From assembly GCA_050734915.1 (NCBI GenBank), contig JBOHUX010000009.1:1-25746 (forward strand): a stretch of 25,746 nucleotides of DNA, given 5' to 3'. Source of the stretch: JBOHUX01 sp050734915. GTDB taxonomy: Bacteria > Chloroflexota > Dormibacteria > Dormibacterales > Dormibacteraceae. The position numbers and the translations under genes were made by a program. Position 1 is the stretch's first letter. Every line of letters begins with the position of its first letter. The notes under the pieces are model-generated. The model saw only the letters and a program-made list of their open reading frames with translations, had not been told where the DNA came from and ran no database searches. Below, piece by piece: positions 1 to 7,767 of the stretch.

Positions 1-27
1 GCCCCGGTTAGGGACCCGCGCGGCCGG

Positions 28-1296
28 CTACCGGCGCCGCGCGGCGCGGGGTCGCGCCTCGTCGGCGATCCGCGGCGGCGCGCCGATCCGCCAGCTGTGG
101 TCGAGGCGGACGATGCCCTGATCTGGCCGCTCAACTCCTCCCCGCCCGCCGCCGGACGGGACCAGCTGCAGCGGGTAGCTCTGGACGTGGACCTCCGCTG
201 GCGGAGCATCCGGATCGTCGGTGTCGAACACGGCCACCGAGATCCGGTAGAGCCCGGGCAGGAGGCCGAGCCGGGGATAGGTGAGCGTGGCCGTCCCCGC
301 CCGTGACCTGCCCCCAGGCGTCTTACCGCCCACGCCGCCGCGGGTCGAGTGGATGACCTGCCCCCCGACGCCGTGGATGGTGGCCGCGAAGACCGGCCTC
401 TCGACACAGCCATCCGTCTCGTACCCGATCTCGACCGCGAGGTCCGACCCCGCCTCCAGGGTCTCAGCCGGCCGGCCCCGGCCGTCGGTGATCCTGACCT
501 CACCGATGTGGATGGCGGCCTCGGGCGCGCCGGCCACGCGCTCCGCTGGGAGCTGTCCCGAGCGCGTGTAGACGTGGTTCATGTAGGCGTCGACGACGCC
601 GCGGGCGGGGCCCATCTTCTGCACCCGGCCGCCCTCGATCCAGGCGGCCTCTGCGCAGACCCGCTTGATCGACTCCATCGAGTGGGAGACGAGCACCAGC
701 GTGCCGCCCTCCGCCTTGAAGTGGTCCATGTAGTCGAAGCACTTGCGCTGGAAGGACTCGTCGCCGACGGCCAGGATCTCGTCCAGCAACATCACCTCGG
801 GATCGATGTGGATCGCGATCGAGAAGCCGAGCCGCAGCTGCATGCCCGACGAGTAGGTCCGGAGCGGGTCGTCGATGTGCGACTCCAGCTCGGCGAAGCC
901 CACGATGTCGTCGAATCGGCGCCTGATCTCGGACCTCGAGAACCCGAGCAGGCTGGCGTTGAGGTACACGTTCTCGCGGCCCGTGTACTCGTGGTGGAAC
1001 CCCGCCCCCAGCTCGATCAGCGAGCCGACCCGGCCCCTGACCCGGATCTCGCCCTGGTCGGGGAGCAGGATCTTCGCCATCAGCTTGAGCGCGGTGCTCT
1101 TGCCGGCCCCGTTGGGGCCGATCAGCCCCATGGTCGTGCCCGGCTCGACGTCCAGGCTGACGCCGCGAAGCGCCCAGGTGTCCTCCCACTCGCCGAAGCG
1201 CCGGTGCAGGAACACGGACTTGAGGGACCGGTAGCGCTGGCGGTAGATCCGGTAGCGCTTGTGGACGTCGCGGAAGTGGATGCCGGCCTCTGACAT
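28..1296 (-). CDS. Wzt-type polysaccharide ABC exporter, ATP-binding subunit
   Basis: This 422-residue protein powers export of a lipid-linked polysaccharide across the inner membrane together with the permease encoded just upstream. Visible motifs are Walker A GPNGAGKST (about residues 60-68), the ABC signature YSSGMQLRL (148-156), Walker B VMLLDE (168-173) and the switch histidine in SHS (204-206). The region from about 260 to 385 is a beta-rich extension of the kind called Wzt_C, which in known Wzt proteins reads the glycan end before export. That assignment rests on position and composition. The ATG start lies 8 bases after the permease stop, with a purine-rich GGAGGAGG stretch further upstream. 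It is the last gene of the rml-wzm-wzt operon in view. TagH or RfbE-like naming is equally possible; the glycan is unknown. Confidence 0.9.
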   Translation of the reverse strand: MSEAGIHFRDVHKRYRIYRQRYRSLKSVFLHRRFGEWEDTWALRGVSLDVEPGTTMGLIGPNGAGKSTALKLMAKILLPDQGEIRVRGRVGSLIELGAGFHHEYTGRENVYLNASLLGFSRSEIRRRFDDIVGFAELESHIDDPLRTYSSGMQLRLGFSIAIHIDPEVMLLDEILAVGDESFQRKCFDYMDHFKAEGGTLVLVSHSMESIKRVCAEAAWIEGGRVQKMGPARGVVDAYMNHVYTRSGQLPAERVAGAPEAAIHIGEVRITDGRGRPAETLEAGSDLAVEIGYETDGCVERPVFAATIHGVGGQVIHSTRGGVGGKTPGGRSRAGTATLTYPRLGLLPGLYRISVAVFDTDDPDAPPAEVHVQSYPLQLVPSGGGRGGVERPDQGIVRLDHSWRIGAPPRIADEARPRAARRR

Positions 1297-1304
1297 GCCG
1301 GTGC

Positions 1305-2126
1305 TCAGACCTCCTCCGGAAGGCGCGGCCGGAGGCGCACGAAGACCCCGTAGCCGACCACCAGCGCGATCAGCGCGGAGGCGAGCATGAGCGCGAAGAG
1401 CTTGGGGTTGGGCCAGTCGCCGCGGAAGAGGACGTGGTGGTACGAGTCGAGGTACCAGGTGAGGGGGTTGAGCTCCAGGAACTTGCCGTACTTCGCGATC
1501 GCCGGGATCACGCTCGCGTCGAGCGGGTAGAAGACCGGCGTCAGGTAGAAGAGGGCGGTCAGCCCGAGGCCGATGAGGTGCTCGAGATCCCGGAAGTAGA
1601 CGGTCAGCGAGGCGACCAGGAGCGCGGCGCCGAGCGTGAAGGCGATCTCGGCGGCGACGATCACGGGCAGGAGCACGAGCGAGATGCCGAGGTGGTTCGC
1701 CCCCACGGCGAGGATGACGAGGAGGGCAGCGAGGCTGATGGCGAAGTTGACCAGGTTGGCGAAGACCGAGGAGATGGTCAGCGCCTCGATCGGGAAGTAG
1801 ACCTTGGTGATCAGGTTGGTGTTGTGGACCAGCGTGGGCACCGCCCCGCCCAGAGCGTTGGCGAAGAAGAGCCAGGCGACCAGGCCGACGAGGACGAACG
1901 CCCAGTAGTGATAGCCCTGGGGAAAGTTCCTGCCCACTCTCAGGATCACGTTGAAGACGGCCGTGTAGATGGCCATCATGATCAGCGGGTTGAGCAGCGA
2001 CCAGGCCGCGCCCAGCGCCGAGCGCCGGTACTTGAGCCTGAGGTCGCGCACGGCCAGGTTCGCCACCAGCTCCCGGTAGCGGAACAGCTCGCCGAGCCGG
2101 AACCGGACGGCGGCCGCCGCCACCAC
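1305..2126 (-). CDS. Wzm-type polysaccharide ABC exporter, permease subunit
   Basis: This is an ABC-2 type membrane permease of 273 residues, the channel partner of the ATPase encoded next. It has a cytoplasmic N-terminus with the family-typical stretch RDLRLKYRRSALGAAWSLLNP, followed by about six hydrophobic segments. The open frame extends to an ATG at 2228, but that would overlap rmlB by 100 bases. I chose tandem GTG codons at 2126/2123, two bases after the rmlB stop, preceded by GGAAAGGGCGG. The resulting length fits Wzm/RfbA/TagG permeases. It couples export to the nucleotide-sugar genes upstream in the same operon. Export of O-antigen-like, teichoic-acid-like or capsule glycan cannot be distinguished from sequence. 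Confidence 0.88.
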   Translation of the reverse strand: MVAAAAVRFRLGELFRYRELVANLAVRDLRLKYRRSALGAAWSLLNPLIMMAIYTAVFNVILRVGRNFPQGYHYWAFVLVGLVAWLFFANALGGAVPTLVHNTNLITKVYFPIEALTISSVFANLVNFAISLAALLVILAVGANHLGISLVLLPVIVAAEIAFTLGAALLVASLTVYFRDLEHLIGLGLTALFYLTPVFYPLDASVIPAIAKYGKFLELNPLTWYLDSYHHVLFRGDWPNPKLFALMLASALIALVVGYGVFVRLRPRLPEEV

Positions 2127-2128
2127 CG

Positions 2129-3178
2129 TCAGCCGCCCTTTCCGGCCGGCGCCCCGCTGGCGTCGAGGGGCCGGTAGTTCCGCCGGTAGTAGTCCCAGTA
2201 CTCTCCCGACTTGAGGGGGCGCCACCAATCCTGGTGCTCCACGTACCAGCGCACCGTCATCTCCATGCCGCGCCCGAAGCCGATCTCGGGCCGCCAGCCG
2301 AGGGATCGCAGCTTGGCCGAGTCGAGCGCGTACCGGCGGTCGTGGCCGGGCCGGTCGGCGACGTGCTGGATGAGCCCGGCCGGCTTCCCGAGCAGCTCCA
2401 GGATCGCGTGCGCCACCTCCAGCCCGCTCGCCTCCACATCGGTGCCGGCGTTGTAGACCTCCCCCAACTCGCCCCGGTGCAGGACGAGATCGATGGCCCG
2501 GCAGTGGTCCTCGACGTGGAGGTAGTCGCGGACCGCGCCGCCGTCCGCGTAGACCGGCAGCGGCACGCCGTCGATGGCGTTGGTGATGAAGAGGGGAACG
2601 ATCTTCTCGGGGTACTGGTGGGGCCCGTAGTTGTTGGCGCCCCGGGTGACCAGGACCGGGAGGCCGAAGCTCTCCCGGTAGGCGCGCGCGAGCATCTCAC
2701 CGCCCGCCTTGCTGGCCGCGTAGGGGCTGCGGGGCCGGAGCGCGTCCTCCTCGCGGGAGCGGCCGGTGGCGACATCCCCGTAGACCTCGTCGGTGCTGAC
2801 CAGCAGGAAGGCCCGGTGCCCGTGCCGGCGCGCCGCCTCGCAGAGGACGGCGGCCCCGTAGACGTCGGTGCTGACGAACGCGAAAGGATCCATCAGCGAC
2901 CGATCGACGTGCGTCTCGGCCGCGAAGTTGACGATCGCGTCCACCTCCCCGGCAAGCCGGTCGACCAGGCCACGATCGCAGATGTCGCCCTCGACGAAGC
3001 GGAATCCGGGCCCGCCGTCGAGGTCGGCCAGGTTGGCGAGATTGCCGGCGTAGGTGAGCTTGTCGAGAACGGTGACGTCCACCTCGGGACGGGTGCTCCG
3101 CAGCAGGCGGACGAAGTTGGAGCCGATGAAGCCCGCGGCCCCGGCCACCAGGAGCCGTTCGAACCTCCGCTCCGTCAC
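2129..3178 (-). CDS. rfbB: dTDP-glucose 4,6-dehydratase (RmlB/RfbB type)
   Basis: This extended short-chain dehydrogenase converts dTDP-glucose to dTDP-4-keto-6-deoxyglucose. The 349-residue protein shows the NAD-binding GAAGFIG (13-19), the dehydratase STDEVYG with T129, D130 and E131, and the catalytic YxxxK as Y153/K157. Its length matches the family. The open frame runs to 3661, but the upstream part is the antisense-like shadow of the epimerase gene. The start is GTG at 3178, whose GTGA overlaps the TGA stop of the epimerase gene by four bases, indicating translational coupling. It sits between rmlC-like and wzm genes in one operon. A related NDP-sugar dehydratase is the only real alternative. 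Confidence 0.93.
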   Translation of the reverse strand: MTERRFERLLVAGAAGFIGSNFVRLLRSTRPEVDVTVLDKLTYAGNLANLADLDGGPGFRFVEGDICDRGLVDRLAGEVDAIVNFAAETHVDRSLMDPFAFVSTDVYGAAVLCEAARRHGHRAFLLVSTDEVYGDVATGRSREEDALRPRSPYAASKAGGEMLARAYRESFGLPVLVTRGANNYGPHQYPEKIVPLFITNAIDGVPLPVYADGGAVRDYLHVEDHCRAIDLVLHRGELGEVYNAGTDVEASGLEVAHAILELLGKPAGLIQHVADRPGHDRRYALDSAKLRSLGWRPEIGFGRGMEMTVRWYVEHQDWWRPLKSGEYWDYYRRNYRPLDASGAPAGKGG

Positions 3179-3645
3179 TTGATCTCCGGGCCCGAGACCC
3201 AGTCGTAGCCGATGTCGGGGTCGTCGTGGGCGATCCGGCCCTCGTCCTCGGGGGCGTACTCGCTGGAGGTGACGTAGAGGAGGTGGGTCAGCTCGAGCGC
3301 GCGGCAGCCATGGGCAACGCCAGGCGGGATCTTGACGCAGACCGCGCCGTGCCGCTCGCCCATGAAGAGCTCCATCAGGACGCCGCGCGTCGGTGACCCC
3401 TCGCGGAGGTCGTAGAGGGCGACCTTCAAGGAGCCGATGCAGTACCACCAGTCGGTCTGGCGCCGGTGGTGGTGCCAGGCCTTGGCGGTGCCCGCGTACA
3501 TCAGCGAGTGGCTCCACTGCCCGAAGTGGCCGAAGAACGGATCGCTCTCGCGGATCACCTCCCGGAAATATCCACGCTCGTCCAGGTGGGTGACCAGCTC
3601 CTTGATCTCGACGCCGTCGATCCTCGTGGAGATCGTCAAGGCCAT
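3175..3645 (-). CDS. dTDP-4-dehydrorhamnose 3,5-epimerase-like cupin
   Basis: This 156-residue cupin-fold protein is related to RmlC, which epimerises dTDP-4-keto-6-deoxyglucose. Visible are a histidine cluster HHH (58-60) at the position of the RmlC catalytic-histidine strand, PPGVAHG (107-113), and a C-terminal SEY...DDPDIGYDW resembling the end of RmlC. It is shorter than the usual 180-200 residues and lacks the exact RGLHxQ motif, so it may be a single-position epimerase or a FdtA-like ketoisomerase. The ATG lies 12 bases after the rmlA-like stop and its own stop overlaps the rmlB start. The operon order A-C-B supports a nucleotide-deoxysugar role. Confidence 0.8.
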   Translation of the reverse strand: MALTISTRIDGVEIKELVTHLDERGYFREVIRESDPFFGHFGQWSHSLMYAGTAKAWHHHRRQTDWWYCIGSLKVALYDLREGSPTRGVLMELFMGERHGAVCVKIPPGVAHGCRALELTHLLYVTSSEYAPEDEGRIAHDDPDIGYDWVSGPEIK

Positions 3646-3657
3646 CGCTCCATCTTC

Positions 3658-4428
3658 TCAAGCACCGCCGTCACCGGCGTCTGGTCCCGGCCGGTTGGCG
3701 CCGCCGGCACGCACATGGTCGTTGACCGCGTAATAGGCCTCGATCGACTCGCCGGCGTCGCCCCAGAACCCCTCCACGATGTCGTACTCGATCTCCCCCC
3801 GCCCCACGTACCAGTTGTTGACGTCGGTGATCTCCAGTTCCCCGCGCCCCGAGGGGGCGAGGTCGGGGATGATCTCGAAGACGCGCGCATCGTACATGTA
3901 GACGCCGGTCACCGCGAAAGGGCTGGGCGGGTCGGCCGGCTTCTCGACGATCCTCACCACTCGCCCGCCGCCGTCCATCTCGGGCACGCCGAGGTGCCGC
4001 AGATGGGCGGGGTCGTCGAGCCGGGAGAGGACGATGCGAGCACCGCCGGGCTGGGTCCGGAAGCGGTCGACGGCGGACCTGATGGACTGCCCGAACACAT
4101 TGTCGGCCAGCATCACCAGCACACGGTCGCCGGCCACGAACCGCTCGGTCAGCGCCAGCGCCTCGGCGATCCCCCCCGGCTTCTCCTGGTAGGCGTAGAG
4201 GAGGCGGTCGATACCGTGCTCGTGTCCGTTGCCGAGCAGCCGCAGGAACTCGCCGGCGTGGGTGCCGCCGGTGACGAGCATGATCTCGGTCAGCCCGGCG
4301 TTGACGAGCGCCTCGATCGCGTAGCTGATCATGGGTCGGTCGTAGATCGGCAGGAGGTGCTTGTTCGTGATCCGCGTCAGCGGGTGCAGGCGGCTCCCGG
4401 TTCCGCCGGCCAGGATGACTCCTTTCAA
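3658..4428 (-). CDS. rfbA: Glucose-1-phosphate thymidylyltransferase-like nucleotidyltransferase
   Basis: This enzyme activates a sugar-1-phosphate with a nucleoside triphosphate, probably making dTDP-glucose for the following genes. The 256-residue protein has the signature GGTGSRLHPLT (8-18), the metal-binding aspartate in LADN (D109), EKP (162-164), ELEITDVN (197-204) and WGDAGE (222-227). It is shorter than classical RmlA (about 290 residues), and the QPSPDGLAQA segment is replaced by QEKPGGIAEA, so it belongs to the shorter branch that includes UTP-using relatives. The start is TTG at 4428, giving the family-typical MKGVILAGG; a TAGACT box lies 8 nt upstream. It is the first gene of the minus-strand operon and is divergent from dinB. 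Confidence 0.88.
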   Translation of the reverse strand: MKGVILAGGTGSRLHPLTRITNKHLLPIYDRPMISYAIEALVNAGLTEIMLVTGGTHAGEFLRLLGNGHEHGIDRLLYAYQEKPGGIAEALALTERFVAGDRVLVMLADNVFGQSIRSAVDRFRTQPGGARIVLSRLDDPAHLRHLGVPEMDGGGRVVRIVEKPADPPSPFAVTGVYMYDARVFEIIPDLAPSGRGELEITDVNNWYVGRGEIEYDIVEGFWGDAGESIEAYYAVNDHVRAGGANRPGPDAGDGGA

Positions 4429-4436
4429 CCTGCCGA

Positions 4437-4442
4437 AGTCTA
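4437..4442 (-). promoter_or_regulatory. -10 box of a leaderless promoter for the rfbA operon
   Basis: TAGACT on the minus strand is followed by 8 nt and the TTG start of the rfbA gene. It matches the TAnnnT pattern seen before several other genes in this window. It lies at the edge of a 17-base repeated sequence (4438-4454). Confidence 0.5.
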
Positions 4443-4454
4443 GATGAGCAATTC
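4438..4454. repeat. 17-bp direct repeat, copy 1
   Basis: GTCTAGATGAGCAATTC occurs here, upstream of the rfbA gene, and again in the same orientation at 17844-17860, at the end of glnA. A shorter related stretch (TCTAGATGAG on the minus strand) lies between wzx and trpS near 9275-9284. It is AT-rich compared with its surroundings. Confidence 0.6.
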
Positions 4455-4492
4455 AGTACTTGGAAGGATCGGCGGCGATCTGGCGGCGCGTT

Positions 4493-4508
4493 TGGTGGTG
4501 AACCACCA
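4493..4508. promoter_or_regulatory. Operator-like palindrome upstream of dinB
   Basis: TGGTGGTGAACCACCA is a perfect inverted repeat with two 7-bp arms and a 2-bp centre. It lies 24-39 bases before the dinB start, where the -35 region of a leaderless promoter would be. A repressor site for dinB, or for the divergent rfbA operon, is inferred. It does not match the Escherichia coli or actinobacterial LexA consensus. Confidence 0.45.
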
Positions 4509-4518
4509 GATCTTGTGG

Positions 4519-4524
4519 CAAACT
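4519..4524 (+). promoter_or_regulatory. Possible -10 box of dinB
   Basis: CAAACT lies exactly 7 nt before the dinB ATG, the same spacing as the TAnnnT boxes of other genes here. The 7-nt spacer GCCGGAC is identical to that before amtB. The first base deviates from TAnnnT, so the call is weak. Confidence 0.3.
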
Positions 4525-4531
4525 GCCGGAC

Positions 4532-5620
4532 ATGCCGCGGGCAGAGCCCTGGCCGAGGACGATCCTCCACGTCGATCTCGACGCCTTCTACACGTCGGTC
4601 CACCAGCGCGACGATGCGTCGCTGCGAGGGCGGCCACTGGCCGTGGCGGGCCGGTCGCGGCGCGCCGTCGTGATGGGCGCATCCTATGAGGCACGCGCCT
4701 TCGGGGTGCGCTCCGCGATGCCGCTCCACGAGGCCATCACCCTCTGCCCCCAGCTGGCCGTGGCCGCGCCCGACGGTTCTCGCTACAGGGAGTCCAGCCG
4801 GCAGCTGCACGCGATCTTCCGGCGCTTCGCGGCGCCGGAGAAGATCGAGGGGCTGGCGCTCGACGAGGCCTACCTCGACGTCACCCCCCGCACGCGCCAC
4901 GGGACCTCCGAGCCGGAGGACATCGCGCGCCGGATCAAGTACATGATCCACACCGAGGTCGGTCTTGGCGCCAGCGTCGGCGTCGCCACCAGCAAGCTGG
5001 TCGCCAAGGTCGCCAGCGGCAGCCGCAAGCCGGACGGGCTGGTGCTCGTCCAGCCCGACGAGGAGGCCGAGTTCCTGGCTGCGTTCCCGATCGCCGCCCT
5101 TCCCAACGTCGGCCCCAAGACCGAGGAGCGGCTCCGCCTGCTGGGCATCCGCACGATCGGCGACCTCGCCCAGTTCGAGACTCAGCGGCTCATCCAGTCG
5201 CTGGGCACGGCGGGGGCGGTCCTGCAGCGGCTCGCCCAGGGCCGCGACCGGGCGCCGGTCGAGGGGGTGCGCCCGGCCAAGACGATCAGCGCCGAGACCA
5301 CCTTCGAACGCGACGTCTCCGACCCCGGCCAGCTCGAGGACGCGCTCCGGGAGCTGGCCGCCCGGGTCACCGAGCGGCTCCGGTCGGAGGGGGTGCGGGC
5401 GCGGACCGTCTACGTGAAGCTGAAGCTGCCCGACTTCAGGCTGGTGAGCCGCCAGGTGAGCCGGACGAGCGCGACCGACGACGCCGACGCGATCTTCCGC
5501 GCCGCGTGCTCGGCGCTGGAGAAGTCCCATCTTGGACAGCATCCGGTGCGCCTGATCGGGGTCGGCCTCTCGGGTCTGGTGCACCCGGAACCGGACCTTC
5601 AGATGAGCCTCTTCGAGTAG
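4532..5620 (+). CDS. dinB: DNA polymerase IV (Y-family translesion polymerase)
   Basis: This 362-residue Y-family polymerase copies past damaged bases. Metal-binding residues are D15 in HVDLDAFY and D111-E112 in LDEAYLDVT. The usual Ser of the SxDE motif is Ala109. Helix-hairpin-helix sequence ALPNVGPKTEERLRLLGI follows at about 188-205, then the little-finger domain. The protein ends in QMSLFE, a good match to the QLxLF beta-clamp binding motif, so the C-terminus is complete. No Shine-Dalgarno sequence is obvious before the ATG, and leaderless translation is possible. A 16-bp palindrome lies upstream. The 3' end overlaps the tail of the convergent exonuclease gene by 185 bases. Its position between two polysaccharide operons says nothing clear about its role. 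Confidence 0.94.
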   Translation: MPRAEPWPRTILHVDLDAFYTSVHQRDDASLRGRPLAVAGRSRRAVVMGASYEARAFGVRSAMPLHEAITLCPQLAVAAPDGSRYRESSRQLHAIFRRFAAPEKIEGLALDEAYLDVTPRTRHGTSEPEDIARRIKYMIHTEVGLGASVGVATSKLVAKVASGSRKPDGLVLVQPDEEAEFLAAFPIAALPNVGPKTEERLRLLGIRTIGDLAQFETQRLIQSLGTAGAVLQRLAQGRDRAPVEGVRPAKTISAETTFERDVSDPGQLEDALRELAARVTERLRSEGVRARTVYVKLKLPDFRLVSRQVSRTSATDDADAIFRAACSALEKSHLGQHPVRLIGVGLSGLVHPEPDLQMSLFE

Positions 5621-6335
5621 CGCCCCCGCCCCGAGCGCCGGCGCCGCCCTCCATCGTTGAGCGGTCCACCTCCCGCCGCGGCAGCGCCGCCAGCACGTCG
5701 CCGACGGTTTCCCAGCCCAGCATCCCGCGCGCTCTCGAGATCAGCGAGCGGAAGACGGCGGCGGTGGCGCGGGCGTCGCCGAGGGCGGCGTGCTCGGGCT
5801 GGACGTCGATCTCGAGCTCCTGGGCCAGCCGCGAGAGGCCGGGCGTCTGGCCCTTGGGCAGGTCGAGGACGAGCCGGGCGAGGGCGGTGGTGTCGATGAT
5901 CGGGTGCTCCAGGGGGCGCCGGAGCCCGCGGCCGACCAGCCAGGTGTCGAACGCGTCGTGGCTGTGCTCGACGAGCACCGCGCCGCCGGCGAACTGCAGG
6001 AAGGCCTTGCGGGCGTCGCCGAACTCGGGGGCGCCGATCAGCATCGAGCGGTCGATCAGGTGGCGCCTGCGGGCGTAGGGATTGATCGGCGCCCGGCAGG
6101 AGACCAGGGTGTCGAAGAAGGCCAGCGGCCCGGCGAGGCGGAAGCGCTCGGCTCCCATCTCGAGGACCAGGAAGGGCCGGTTGCCGGTCGTCTCCATGTC
6201 CAGCGCTACGAAGTCGGCGCCCTCCAGGGGCGTGAGCGGGCCGAGCTGGGGCGCGTCGACGGCGATCTCCTGCCAGGGCACCGGCTGGGCGCCCCTTGGC
6301 TTGAGGATCAGCGGCGGCACCCGGTCAGCCATCAT
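5436..6335 (-). CDS. DnaQ-like DEDDh 3'-5' exonuclease
   Basis: The first ~215 residues form a DnaQ/PolC-type exonuclease domain. The four motifs are LDMETTG (D46, E48), HSHDAFD (D130) and EHAALGDARAT (H182, D187), the DEDDh set for two-metal hydrolysis of single-stranded 3' ends. The ATG at 6335 (possibly GTG 6338) lies 23 bases after the sugar transferase stop, so it is probably cotranscribed with that operon. After about residue 226 the frame continues for some 70 residues of Gly/Arg/Pro/Ser-rich low-complexity sequence, with the last 185 bases antisense to dinB. The tail probably has no folded function; a lost stop or an assembly error could have produced it. Substrate (repair, proofreading, RNA) is unknown. 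Confidence 0.8.
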   Translation of the reverse strand: MMADRVPPLILKPRGAQPVPWQEIAVDAPQLGPLTPLEGADFVALDMETTGNRPFLVLEMGAERFRLAGPLAFFDTLVSCRAPINPYARRRHLIDRSMLIGAPEFGDARKAFLQFAGGAVLVEHSHDAFDTWLVGRGLRRPLEHPIIDTTALARLVLDLPKGQTPGLSRLAQELEIDVQPEHAALGDARATAAVFRSLISRARGMLGWETVGDVLAALPRREVDRSTMEGGAGARGGGATRRGSSEGPVPGAPDPRGRPRSGAPDAVQDGTSPAPSTRRGRSRRRRRSRSSGSPGGSPA

Positions 6336-6358
6336 CACCCATCCCCGTCCCTGCGCCC

Positions 6359-7759
6359 TCAGTACGCATTCTTGTGGGTGAAGACCCGGAAGAGCTGGAT
6401 GAGGACGATCTTGAGGTCGAATGCGAGGCTCCAGTTCTCGATGTAGTAGAGGTCGTAGATGAGCCTCTCCTCGACCGGGGTCCGGCCCCGGAGGTCGTTC
6501 ACCTGCGCCCAGCCCGACAGGCCCGGCCGGACCCGGTGGCGATCCTGGTAGCGGGGCAGCTCGCGGACGAACTCGCGGACGAAGACCGGGCGCTCGGGGC
6601 GGGGGCCGACCAGGCTCATCTCGCCGCGGAGGACGTTCAGCAGCTGCGGCAGCTCGTCCAGGCTGAGCCGGCGCAGGAAGCGGCCGATCGGCGTCCGCCG
6701 CGGGTCCTCCCGGGAGGTCCAGACCGGGCCGGTCTCCGCCTCCGCGTCCGCCTGCATGGTGCGGAACTTGAGCATCTGGAAGGGCCGGCCGCCCAGGCCG
6801 GCGCGCTCCTGGCGGAGGAGCACGGGTCCCTTGGAGGTGGCCCAGACGAGAAGGCCGACCACGGCCAGGAACGGGGAGAGGATGAGCAGCGCCAGGCCCC
6901 CCGCCAGGAGGTCCACCGCCCTCTTCACCGCCGCCTTGGGCCCGTCGATGTCGAGCCCGCGGCGGAGCTGGAGGAGCGGGATGCCGTCCAGTTGGTCGGC
7001 GGTGACCTGGGTCGTCATCAGCTCCAGCATGCTGGGGACGATCCGGAACTCGACCGCCGCGTCCCGGCAGCTGTCCATGATCTCCAGCACGGCGTCCTGG
7101 GCCATCTCCGGCAGGGCCAGGAAGATCACGTTCACCCGCTGCGCGGGCACCACCTCGGGCAGGTCGCCGGCCGCCCCCAGCACCTCCACCCCCGCGAACT
7201 CGGTGCCCCGGGTCAGACCATCGCTGAGCACGCCGACCAGCTGGTACCCGTAGTCGGGGAACATCCGCATGCGCTGGATGAGAAGGCTGGCGGAGGCCCC
7301 CTGGCCGACCACCAGCGTGCGGTCCCCGCCGATCCCGTGAGAGCGGCGGCGGGCCTGCTCGCGCCGGATCCAGTAGCGGGCGGTGGCGATCAGGATCGAC
7401 GCCACCACCCACCAGTAGACGAACGTGAGCCGGGAGTAGCTGAAGCCCCGGTAGAGGCCGATCAGCGCCAGCACCACGACCCCGGTCAGCGCCATCGCGC
7501 CGAGGACGGCGAACAGCTCGTCGATGAACTGGATCCCGCGCCGGTAGCGGTAGACGCCGAGGGCGGCGAAGCACCCCAGCACGCAGCCGGCCAGCACCGG
7601 CGCTGCGGCCACGTAGCGGTGGTAGTCGGGAGGTTCGTTGCCGGTGATGAAATGCGGGTAGAGGTGGTAGTGGAACCAGTAGGCGAACGCCAGTGCCAGA
7701 ACGCTGACGATCGCGTCGCTCGCGATCTGGGTGATGGCGAGCTTGCTGTGTCCCGACAT
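6359..7759 (-). CDS. Polyprenyl-phosphate sugar-1-phosphate transferase
   Basis: This membrane enzyme starts glycan assembly by moving a sugar-1-phosphate from a nucleotide sugar to undecaprenyl phosphate. The 466-residue protein has four N-terminal hydrophobic segments (about 10-130), a nucleotide-fold middle domain beginning RTLVVGQGASA, and the C-terminal bacterial sugar transferase domain. That domain includes LKFRTM, LRRLSLDELPQLLNVLRGEM, SLVGPRPERP and RPGLSGWAQV. This is the WbaP/WcaJ-type layout. The ATG lies 8 bases after the flippase stop, so it is the second gene of that operon. The sugar (glucose, galactose or a deoxysugar) cannot be told from sequence. Confidence 0.9.
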   Translation of the reverse strand: MSGHSKLAITQIASDAIVSVLALAFAYWFHYHLYPHFITGNEPPDYHRYVAAAPVLAGCVLGCFAALGVYRYRRGIQFIDELFAVLGAMALTGVVVLALIGLYRGFSYSRLTFVYWWVVASILIATARYWIRREQARRRSHGIGGDRTLVVGQGASASLLIQRMRMFPDYGYQLVGVLSDGLTRGTEFAGVEVLGAAGDLPEVVPAQRVNVIFLALPEMAQDAVLEIMDSCRDAAVEFRIVPSMLELMTTQVTADQLDGIPLLQLRRGLDIDGPKAAVKRAVDLLAGGLALLILSPFLAVVGLLVWATSKGPVLLRQERAGLGGRPFQMLKFRTMQADAEAETGPVWTSREDPRRTPIGRFLRRLSLDELPQLLNVLRGEMSLVGPRPERPVFVREFVRELPRYQDRHRVRPGLSGWAQVNDLRGRTPVEERLIYDLYYIENWSLAFDLKIVLIQLFRVFTHKNAY

Positions 7760-7767
7760 GGCGGCTT

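Noticed and set aside
349..1293. Long plus-strand open frame opposite the Wzt gene
   Set aside because: Asp/Glu/Arg/Val-rich sequence with no family features, fully antisense to a gene with all ABC motifs. It is a high-GC shadow, as are similar long frames opposite the rfbB, flippase, amtB and oxidoreductase genes.
4444..4689. Plus-strand ATG frame beginning in the 17-bp repeat
   Set aside because: Its 81 codons overlap dinB in another frame and resemble no family; dinB is clearly the coding frame.
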